Assembly: GCA_044351045.1 (NCBI GenBank)
Contig: JBILGM010000009.1
Coordinates: forward strand, 8,567-72,566
From: UBA6136 sp044351045
Lineage (GTDB): Bacteria > Pseudomonadota > Gammaproteobacteria > Methylococcales > Methylococcaceae
Reading direction: 5' to 3'
Length of the DNA: 64,000 nt
The notes beneath the pieces were generated by a model. That model searched no databases. It was not told the origin of the DNA and worked only from the letters and a program-made list of their open reading frames with translations. Made by a program: the position numbers and the translations under genes. This document shows, in pieces, positions 43,498 to 50,858 of this stretch (position 1 is the first letter of the stretch; each line of letters starts with the position of its first letter).

Positions 43498-45699
43498 ATG
43501 AAACGTCTAACCCAATTCGTCCTCGCCTTGGTGATGATGATCCAAGGCATGCAGATGGCGGTAGCCGGCGTCGCCCAAGCCGCGACCCCAAAACCCAGCC
43601 CCAAGGACCAGTTTGCCATTGCCAAGTACATCAATTCAGTCATCTTGGCGGTGGGTTACGACAAGGCGGCGGCCTTGTTTGCCCAAGCCCAAATCAAGGG
43701 CTCAGCGACCCGTCCCCGGCTCGCTAAGGTTCTCCCTGTGGGTACGGCAGGTGGCCTTGTCAGTGCCCAATGGACACCGGTCGCGGATGCCAGTGAAGCG
43801 GAGAAAGGCTTAAAGGCCGGAACCGGGATGATAGTGTCATCGGAATCCTCGAAGCTGACCAAGAAACAACGGGCAGCACTGGCGACGACGCCCAAATTGC
43901 TGGCTAAGCTTTTCCCCGGGAGCGAGGATGGAGTCATCCCGGCGGGAATCCAAAACCGAGTGACCTATCAGGCGGGTGAGACGCTCAACCTTGCCGGAAG
44001 GGTCGCGCCCAGCGTCCGCCCGCGGGCCACCATCGTGATTGAAAGCGCCCAGACACTGTCTGACGGCACGCTCGGCCCCTGGGTCACCCTTTACACCCTG
44101 GTGCCCGATCAGCGTGGCCGATTCTCACAGGACATGGTGGTGAATAAGGGTCCACAGTCCGTGCGGGCCCGGCTTGAGGTGACACCAAAAAATCCCCAAG
44201 CCGTGATGACCACGGCGGGGACCGGCATGATCAGCACCCCCGTGTCCACCAGCGATATGCCGTTCAACACCTTCGGCATCACGACCCCCCCGTGGCAGGT
44301 TGCCAACAACCAGGGGTTTGACAACAACGGCAACTACTACGCTTCGGACTATTCAGGGGGGAGCACTTCTGACCCGGTCGATGGCACGCCCATCGTCTGG
44401 CAGGGCATTACCTTCCCGATCGGCCCGGTGCCCACCTCCGACAAACAGGTCGGCGGGAAGGACGGCCCGAAGAACGTCGTCCATGCCGCCAAGCAGACGA
44501 TCACCATGCCGTCCGGCAGTTTCGATTGGCTTTACCTGGCCGGCGCCGGGGCCAATGGCAACCAGCTGAATCAAGCCTTCACACTGAATTTCACCGATGG
44601 CACCACCGAAACCTGGACCCAATCTTTCACCGATTGGACCAATAGCGGTAACTCCGCCAAACCCCAACCGGTTGCCGGGGAATCGGTGATCCGGGAACAG
44701 AGTTATCGCATCAACCAGTTGGGCAATAATGTAGTCGCCTCGACCTACACCTATGGGTATACCCACCACCTTCCCAAGGGCAAGACACTCGCGAGCCTCA
44801 CACTGCCGAATAACAACAACCTGGGCATCCTCAGTGTCGTCGCCGCGACGGAACCGCCAATCGACGGCGCCAAAGTAAAATCGTACGTACTGACGCAAAC
44901 CAACCTGACAGGCACAGACCTGGTGACCCTGAAGATCAGCAACCAGCAGTCCGACCCGCTGACCTTTTCGGTGGCCAATTGGCCCGTGGATGGCTGCAAC
45001 CCGACTACCTCTACCTGTACTTATTCCAGTGCCCAGTTGACCGTGAACAAGGGCCAGAGCAAAACGGTGACCTATGTAGCGCCGAGTAGCTGGAACAATA
45101 TGGGATTCAGCGTACAGAAGGCCGGCGATGTGTGCGTGGGCCCCAATTGCTCCACCTACATCCCGGACTGGAGTGCCGGGGTCAACGGGACCTCCTGTAG
45201 CACACTGAACCCGACACCCGGCCAGACCATGGCCGCGGGGCAGACCTGGACTGTTACCGTGCAAAGCCAATTTACGGGATACAACGGCTTCCTGGATGGA
45301 CCCGGCATGCCTGCTTCGCAAAACTCAAAAAAGTACCCCAACGGGTGCGTATTTGCGATGAACACCGCGTTCCAGAACTGGTTAGCCGGCCAGCCAGGCT
45401 GGGCGAAATGGCTCGAAGGTATTGTTGGCGCGATCGCATTGATAGGCATCTCCTTCTTAACGTTAGGTTTACCGGAAGACGTCGGCGCAGCGCTCGCCGC
45501 TGAAGCGGCGGAGGGTGCGGCAGAGGCTGGGGTCGATGATTCTATAGCGGCGGCTGCGGAGGACGCTGGCTGGGAAGGTGGTTGGAATGATGGGGAATGG
45601 GAGGGAAGAGTTAGAGAGTGGGAGGGAGAAGGTCAGGGTTGGAGGGGGGGAGATTACGGTGTCAGAACTGTGGCACTAGAGAACATTTTCCTCCTTTAA
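43498..45699 (+). CDS. Large secreted protein, unknown, with unusual C-terminal tail
   Basis: A 733-residue protein with a signal peptide (MKRLTQFVLALVMMIQGMQM, cleavage near AQA-A). The middle (about 260-450) is a beta-sandwich-like region, PFNTFGITTPPWQVANNQGF to KTLASLTLPNNNNLGILSVV, that resembles C-terminal domains of secreted acid phosphatases. A cysteine-bearing region follows, then a hydrophobic helix (WLEGIVGAIALIGISFLTLG). The last 70 residues are low-complexity: an Ala/Glu stretch, then WEGGWNDGEWEGRVREWEGE. This tail is encoded by a G-rich purine tract (45573-45660). I do not recognise the whole protein. No catalytic motif is evident; it may bind substrate or sit at the surface. 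Confidence 0.8.
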   Translation: MKRLTQFVLALVMMIQGMQMAVAGVAQAATPKPSPKDQFAIAKYINSVILAVGYDKAAALFAQAQIKGSATRPRLAKVLPVGTAGGLVSAQWTPVADASEAEKGLKAGTGMIVSSESSKLTKKQRAALATTPKLLAKLFPGSEDGVIPAGIQNRVTYQAGETLNLAGRVAPSVRPRATIVIESAQTLSDGTLGPWVTLYTLVPDQRGRFSQDMVVNKGPQSVRARLEVTPKNPQAVMTTAGTGMISTPVSTSDMPFNTFGITTPPWQVANNQGFDNNGNYYASDYSGGSTSDPVDGTPIVWQGITFPIGPVPTSDKQVGGKDGPKNVVHAAKQTITMPSGSFDWLYLAGAGANGNQLNQAFTLNFTDGTTETWTQSFTDWTNSGNSAKPQPVAGESVIREQSYRINQLGNNVVASTYTYGYTHHLPKGKTLASLTLPNNNNLGILSVVAATEPPIDGAKVKSYVLTQTNLTGTDLVTLKISNQQSDPLTFSVANWPVDGCNPTTSTCTYSSAQLTVNKGQSKTVTYVAPSSWNNMGFSVQKAGDVCVGPNCSTYIPDWSAGVNGTSCSTLNPTPGQTMAAGQTWTVTVQSQFTGYNGFLDGPGMPASQNSKKYPNGCVFAMNTAFQNWLAGQPGWAKWLEGIVGAIALIGISFLTLGLPEDVGAALAAEAAEGAAEAGVDDSIAAAAEDAGWEGGWNDGEWEGRVREWEGEGQGWRGGDYGVRTVALENIFLL

Positions 45700-45756
45700 T
45701 TGCACCACTCGTCCATGGAGTGACCACCGATTAATTCTGGTTGCCCTAAGGTAACC

Positions 45757-45785
45757 AACCCCCGGTAAATCCGGGGGTTTTTATT
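45757..45785 (+). terminator. Rho-independent terminator
   Basis: A nine-pair stem AACCCCCGG / CCGGGGGTT with loop TAAAT runs directly into TTTTTATT, 58 bases after the stop of the large secreted protein. This is the clearest intrinsic terminator in the window. Confidence 0.9.
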
Positions 45786-45860
45786 GGTGCGATCGACTGG
45801 CGCTGTCCTGACCAAGTGAGGGTCACTTGCAGGTGCCCCCCGGCACATGCCGTAAAGGGA

Positions 45861-45984
45861 AGCCCGCAGGATGCGGTGCGGTCACGAACCGCTGATGTAT
45901 GCCCTGCCTTAACCAAGGGTATTGGATCGGAGGAGTAAACCACGAAACATGCGATTCGTTCCCGCTAATCACACCCTACGGGCT
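45861..45984. repeat. AGCCCGyAGG palindromic repeat, copy 1
   Basis: A 124-bp imperfect palindrome. Left end: AGCCCGCAGGATGCGGTG, then GGTCACGAACCGC. Right end: GCGATTCGTTCCCGC, then ACACCCTACGGGCT. It lies upstream of the Tat protein gene and matches the copy at 46806-46932 across its length. Confidence 0.75.
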
Positions 45985-46045
45985 AAATCCAGTACGTCGA
46001 GCATGCCGAAGATCATTCCACTCACACCCTAAAGGAGGATACGTC

Positions 46046-46762
46046 ATGACAAGTCAAATAAATGATGATGAAGTTGATCAGGGGAGTAATTCAGATAAAC
46101 CTGACTTGGAAGGTTCAGAACGGAGAGGCTTCTTGAAAGGGGTCGTGTCTACGGCGGCGTTGATACCATTACTGGGGGTAGAGCGTGTTCATGCTGACAT
46201 GGTTGAGACCGCCTCAACCGCTAAACTCCCCTCGTTTTTGGGGCCTGGCACGCTTCTGAAAGTCTTGACGGCATCTGGCGTCCGCGCCGGATCGCTTACG
46301 AATCCCGGTGGCAACGTACCTGTAACCACGTCGCGTCAGGCTTTTGCTATGAACGACGCATACGCGGACCCCGGATACTGGTTCTTTTTTTATGAAAGCC
46401 CCGATCTGGTCGCCGCCGCACGCATTTTTACGACCCGTACAAGTGGTAAAAAAGTGGCCATCTCGTTGCTGGGTCACAGGACCAAGACCGGACCTGAGCT
46501 CATCAGCAGTATGGGGACACAGGTTTTTGAGCGATCAGGGCCTCTTTATCGCTGCCAGCTTCGTGCAGAGAACTATTTTTCGCAAAAAGCAGAGGTACTG
46601 AGCACGGATCAGCATTCAAGCCCTTACTTCATATCTACCCAAAAACTCGCCAGGGTTAAAACAAACACCCTTGATCCAGACTCCAAGGCGCGCATCAATG
46701 CCGCCATCAGTAAAACTGCAATTCAGTTGGGCTTTCCGGCAGATAAGGTCTACTTTGTGTAA
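46046..46762 (+). CDS. Tat-exported protein of unknown function
   Basis: A 238-residue protein with a strong ribosome-binding site (AAAGGAGGAT) before the ATG at 46046. A 25-residue acidic lead (DDEVDQGSNSDKPDLEGSE) precedes a Tat signal RRGFLKGVVSTAALIPLLG. The mature part has aromatic and basic patches (PGYWFFFYESPDLVAAARIF, KKVAISLLGHRTKTG) and a single cysteine. Tat use implies export after folding, often with a cofactor, but no cofactor motif is visible and I recognise no family. Two copies of a 125-bp palindromic repeat flank the gene on either side. Confidence 0.75.
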   Translation: MTSQINDDEVDQGSNSDKPDLEGSERRGFLKGVVSTAALIPLLGVERVHADMVETASTAKLPSFLGPGTLLKVLTASGVRAGSLTNPGGNVPVTTSRQAFAMNDAYADPGYWFFFYESPDLVAAARIFTTRTSGKKVAISLLGHRTKTGPELISSMGTQVFERSGPLYRCQLRAENYFSQKAEVLSTDQHSSPYFISTQKLARVKTNTLDPDSKARINAAISKTAIQLGFPADKVYFV

Positions 46763-46805
46763 GCCGATAACACCCCGGCTAGGGTTCGGAGATCAATGGG
46801 AACAG

Positions 46806-46932
46806 AGCCCGTAGGATGCGGTGAGGTCACGAACCGCTTGATGGTTGGCCTGCGTAAATAGGGGGGGGGGTATTGAGCCGGGGGAAACCACGAACGATGC
46901 GATGCGCTGGCACTCATCACATCCTGCGGACT
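46806..46932. repeat. AGCCCGyAGG palindromic repeat, copy 2
   Basis: A 127-bp relative of the element at 45861: AGCCCGTAGGATGCGGTG, GGTCACGAACCGC, a G10-12 run near 46860, then GCGATGCGCTGGCACTCATC and ACATCCTGCGGACT. It starts 43 bases after the Tat gene stop. Confidence 0.75.
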
Positions 46933-46999
46933 ATTCCCCAGTCATTGAGAACCTTGATTACGGCATCACCCGGTCATACGCCCGATTGGAACCCTCTGT

Positions 47000-48445
47000 T
47001 CATAAATAACGCAGCGGGATGATCATGCGTACCTGGCCGCCCCGGGGAGGGTGGGTTCCAAGGGTCAACTGCCCGCCGAGTTCCCGGGTGAAGCGTAGAA
47101 CCATGGCCAGGCCCAGCCCGGTGCCGCCCGCTTTGCCTGTGACAAAGGGACGGATGCCGGAAGCCAGCAGTTCATCGCTGAAACCCGGTCCATCATCGGT
47201 GACGGTAATGGCGACGCGCTCATCGTCCTCGGGCCTGATTGTGATGCTGATATTTCCGTGGCGTGAGCCAATGGCCTGAGCGGCGTTGAGAATGAGGTTG
47301 AGCAGGCACTGGCGAATTCTGCTTTCCGGGAGCTGACAGACTATCGGCCCCCGATAAATCAGTGACAGGTTGATGGTGGGTGCAATCTGATAGCGCAATA
47401 AAGCGACCAGCTCCTGGCTCATGAGCGTCAAATCGAACTGCGTGACCGGTGCCGGCGTGTGCTTGCTCAGGTCCAGCAGCTCGTTGAGCATCCGGCCCAT
47501 GCGCTTCAGTTCATTGATAATCAGCGAGATGCGTTGGGTTTTGTCGGGGTCCTCGATTTCCCGGTACAAATTGGCACAACTCATCTGGATGCCGGCCAGG
47601 GGATTACGCAGCTCGTGGGCAATGCCCGCGGCCAGTTCGCCCACAGCCGCCAACCGTTCATTGCGTGACAGGCTGGCCTGTTGTTCCAGCAGTGCACCGG
47701 TGGCCGATCTGACCTCTGCCTCCAGCGATTCTGCGTAGTGGCGTTTGTCTTCTTCCAGCTCGGCGAGATGCGCCACCATGTCGTTGTAGCTGTTGAATAC
47801 GGGCATCAACAAGGGGTCAACCCGCGGTGTCTCGATGGGCGTGTAATCCTCCCGGGAGAGCCGTAACAGCAAGCGTTGCAGATCGTTCAGCGGTGCCAGA
47901 ATCCGATAGCGCAAAAAAACGCCGACCATAATCAGCAGGCCCAGGACCGTAGCAAATACCAGAATGATTTCGTTGCGAGTGGATTCGCTGATGTCCTCAA
48001 GCATGGCCTCGCGGTTCAGGGTTTCCGCATCCATGATTGAGCTGGTGACATTCAGCGCCTGCAGCAGGCGGGCTTCCTGTTGCTCCAGCGTGGCGCGGGT
48101 ATCCGTGAAATCGACGATGGTGTCCCGCAGCTCCTTGAGCTTCAGCGGCGTTTCCGGGGCTACATGATGGTCATTGCTGGCGAGATCAACAATCTCGGCG
48201 GTCAGCCGGGCCAATCGTTGTCCCTGCAGTTCGCGGTTTTGGGAAATGAAATAGTCAGTCAGCGAGGCCTGTATGTCACTGGCGACCTGCTGAATGCGGT
48301 GGGCATAGGTCACATAGGCCCGCATGGTCTCCAGGCGATCAAAATTACGCCAGATCATCCCGCCCAACAGCGCGAGCACGATCAGCAACAGCCCAAGAAC
48401 GGCCCACACCCGAAGCTGGGCATAACGGTAGGGAAAAGTGTTCAC
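47000..48445 (-). CDS. Orphan sensor histidine kinase
   Basis: A 481-residue membrane kinase. TM1 (about 14-31) and TM2 (about 160-178) enclose a helical periplasmic sensor of some 130 residues, likely a four-helix bundle. A HAMP linker follows (RYRILAPLNDLQRLLLRLSR), then a coiled coil and the phosphorylation helix with H277 (LAAGIAHELRNPLAGI). ATP-binding boxes are NLILNAAQAI (N), DDGPGFSDE (G1) and GTGLGLAMVL (G2). No response regulator is adjacent, so its partner lies elsewhere. The layout resembles NtrB/ZraS-like kinases that work with sigma-54 activators, but that is only an impression. Confidence 0.92.
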   Translation of the reverse strand: MNTFPYRYAQLRVWAVLGLLLIVLALLGGMIWRNFDRLETMRAYVTYAHRIQQVASDIQASLTDYFISQNRELQGQRLARLTAEIVDLASNDHHVAPETPLKLKELRDTIVDFTDTRATLEQQEARLLQALNVTSSIMDAETLNREAMLEDISESTRNEIILVFATVLGLLIMVGVFLRYRILAPLNDLQRLLLRLSREDYTPIETPRVDPLLMPVFNSYNDMVAHLAELEEDKRHYAESLEAEVRSATGALLEQQASLSRNERLAAVGELAAGIAHELRNPLAGIQMSCANLYREIEDPDKTQRISLIINELKRMGRMLNELLDLSKHTPAPVTQFDLTLMSQELVALLRYQIAPTINLSLIYRGPIVCQLPESRIRQCLLNLILNAAQAIGSRHGNISITIRPEDDERVAITVTDDGPGFSDELLASGIRPFVTGKAGGTGLGLAMVLRFTRELGGQLTLGTHPPRGGQVRMIIPLRYL

Positions 48446-48542
48446 AATGATCGGGAGCTGGAGAGGGTGGCCCGGTCATCACAAACAAGGCCCCATTGCC
48501 GGCTTTGGGCAATTTTATCGCCCAAAGAAGAGCGGTGCTCTG

Positions 48543-48779
48543 TCAGGTTTCAGTGCTGTCCTGGATAGAGTGATGTTGGTAATAACAGGCCAATGCCTTC
48601 TCGACGACTTCATAGAGCCGCAAGTTCTCGTTCGAGGCGATGCTGCGCAGGATGTCGTTGGATTCACCACTCAGCTTGACGTTAAGTTGGTGGACGCGAT
48701 CGGTATGGTGTCTGGAATGTGTGATCCATGACCGGGCAGGGCGGCGCCGTTTGTCAATCTGATTGTCGTTGTTGTGCAT
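48543..48779 (-). CDS. Small ribbon-helix-helix-like protein
   Basis: A 78-residue basic protein. The C-terminal half reads RVHQLNVKLSGESNDILRSI followed by ASNENLRLYEVVEKALACYY, the strand-helix-turn-helix pattern of RHH (CopG/MetJ-like) DNA-binding proteins. The N-terminal 30 residues are rich in Arg, His and Asp. No toxin gene lies next to it, so it is either an orphan antitoxin or a small regulator. The ATG at 48779 fits; further upstream the frame enters repeat copy C. Confidence 0.65.
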   Translation of the reverse strand: MHNNDNQIDKRRRPARSWITHSRHHTDRVHQLNVKLSGESNDILRSIASNENLRLYEVVEKALACYYQHHSIQDSTET

Positions 48780-48797
48780 GACCTTGCTCACTGTAAT

Positions 48798-48852
48798 GGG
48801 AACCTCTAAAAATGACACTTCGACATGAATGGATGATTTTTCTGAGGTCCCT
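48798..48852. repeat. GGGAACCTC repeat, copy C (short)
   Basis: A 55-bp short form: GGGAACCTCT ... CACTTCGACATGAATGGATG ... GAGGTCCCT. It lies seven bases from the stop codon of the SulP gene and lacks the 28-bp hairpin module; compared with copy A the junction is exact after CACTTCGAC. Confidence 0.78.
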
Positions 48853-48859
48853 AATGTTC

Positions 48860-50544
48860 CTATGGTTTCTCGGATAACAGCGGTTTGCGCCGAACCGAGA
48901 GCGGATGGGTGGAGAACGCCTGCATAGAGTCAATGCCCCTTACCTGACACTGGCCGCCCCGGTCGATGTAATTGTGTCGAAAGTGTTCGATGAACTCCAT
49001 GACCGTGTGGTCGATGAGGAAAGCGTCCGACAGATCGAAAATGACGGTCTTGCCGTCAGGCAGCGCGGCGAGTTCGCTTTTCAGCCCGATGAAGTTCGAA
49101 AAGAGGGCCGAGCCCTGGATATACACTTCAACGTTATGGGGATCGGGCGACCTCATCTCATAGGAGATCTTCAGCAGATTGCCCGGTTTGACCCCCCATG
49201 CGAGATGAATCAGTACCTTGGTCAGGATGCCAATGAAAACGCCCAGCAGCAAATCGGTGGATAGCACGCCGACGATGGTGATGACAAAAATCAGGAGTTG
49301 CTCCCGGCCGATATGCATCGTCTTGGCAAATTCCTTGGGGGAAGCCAGCCGGAAGCCGGTATAGACCAGGAGCGAGGCCAGTGAGGCAAGCGGAATTTCG
49401 TGGATCAGCCAGGGAAAAAACAGGACGAAAATGCCTAGAAACAGGCCATGAAAGAAGTTGGCCCATCCGGTTTTGGCGCCGTCCGCCACATTGGCGGATG
49501 ATCGCACGATTTCCGCAATCATCGGCAGCCCACCGACCGCACTGGCCAGCAAATTGCCCACACCGATAGCGGTCAGGTCCTGGTTGAGGTCGGAATGGCG
49601 CTTGTAGGGGTCCAGCTTGTCGACCGCCGTGGTGCTGAGCAGCGTTTCCAGGCTCCCGATCAGGCAGATGGCAATGACCGCACCCCAGAAAGCCGTGGTA
49701 CCGATTTTGCCGAAATCGGGAAAATAGAAGCTTGATAGCACATCGTTGGGAAGGCTGACGAGGAACTTGGGACCGACGGTGAACTCGTGGTGGGGCAAAA
49801 AAGCCTGGTCGGGCATGAACATGTAGACGTGTTCATGATCGAGATCAAAGTAACGCTCCAGTGCCATGCCGACGGCGATGACCAGAAGCGGTCGGGGATG
49901 CGTTTGAGTGTGGGATTCTGCACCAGCCCCCAGAGCACCAGAATGGCCAGCCCGGAGAAACCGATCAGGGAAATTTCCGGATTGAGGTTGGCGAGGCTGT
50001 GCGGGATTTCGGCGATGGTCGGGAGTATCTCGCTGCTTTCCGGCTTGACGCCCAGCATCACGTGAATTTGCTTGGCCATGATGATGATGCCGATGGCCGC
50101 CAACATCCCGTGCACCACCGAGGCTGGAAAATAGGCATTCAGCCGGCCCGCTTTCAGCAATCCCATGAGAATTTGCAGGAGGCTGGCCATGAAAATGGCC
50201 GCCAGGGTGTAGCGATAACCGGCCATGGCGTCGCCTGCCCCCAGCGACTGCACGGCGGAGAGGATCACCACGATCAGCCCTGCCGCCGGGCCGTTGATCG
50301 TCACATAAGACCCGCTGATCCGGGACACAACCACCCCGCCGATGAACGCCGAGATGATCCCGCTCATCGGCGGGAATCCGGAGGCCATGGCAATACCCAG
50401 ACACAAGGGCAGGGCAATCAGAAAAACCAGGAAGCCGGCGGTCAGGTCAGATCGCCAGTTTTCCAGCAATCCCAGGAAGCCGTTTTGCGGGGCAGAGGGA
50501 GACAATGCAGGTTTTGACATGGAAGTGGGCGCAGTGATGGACAT
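48860..50544 (-). pseudogene. SulP-family anion transporter split by a frameshift
   Basis: Two overlapping frames together encode a full SulP transporter (about 560 residues). The first (from 50544) has LTAGFLVFLIALPLCLGIAM, GSYVTINGPAAGLIVVILSA and continues to QNPTLKRIP. The second continues with PLLVIAVGMALERYF, the IAICLIGSLETLLSTTAVDK region and a C-terminal STAS domain (KTVIFDLSDAFLIDHTVMEF). The join lies at a GGGG run on the plus strand (49894-49897); adding one G restores the frame exactly (KRIPRPLLV). SulP proteins carry sulfate, bicarbonate or other anions. Full conservation on both sides suggests either a sequencing slip or a very recent mutation. It is bracketed by two GGGAACCTC repeats. 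Confidence 0.85.
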
Positions 50545-50611
50545 AAGCCATACCTAGCCAACTTCATGCCAACCAATAGTGGGACCTCAATCGACTGTTT
50601 TACCGAATGTT

Positions 50612-50781
50612 GGGTACCGTTAAAAATTGCCCTTCGACAAGGCTCCCCTGAGCGCAGTCGAACGGCTCAGTGCGAGCGGTACTTCGATATAAATCAACAA
50701 ATTATCCGTTCGTGCTGAGTTTATCGAAGGCTCTCCTGAGCGCAGCCGAAGGGCATGAATGGATGGTTTTTTGAGGTTCCC
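50612..50781. repeat. GGGAACCTC repeat, copy D (composite)
   Basis: A 170-bp composite: a left end GGGTACCGTTAAAAAT, two direct copies of the hairpin module (around CTCCCCTGAGCGCAGTCGAA and CTCTCCTGAGCGCAGCCGAA), a CACTTCGATAT-like core between them, and the right end ATGAATGGATGGTTTTTTGA with GGTTCCC. It lies 68 bases from the SulP start and 77 bases from the cytochrome gene stop. Confidence 0.75.
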
Positions 50782-50858
50782 TGTTTTTTATGCGCACTCC
50801 GGATGGCGTGATCTCACGCTATGAGTGACTGGTTCAATACCCCCAGCCCGGGGCGGTG

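Noticed and set aside
48860..50404. A single 514-residue minus-strand frame as one protein
   Set aside because: Its first 170 residues are out-of-frame SulP sequence (His/Gly/Arg-rich); the true N-terminus is in the overlapping frame starting at 50544.
42040..50781. Repeated palindromes as a CRISPR array
   Set aside because: Copies are kilobases apart, differ in length and are not separated by regular spacers.
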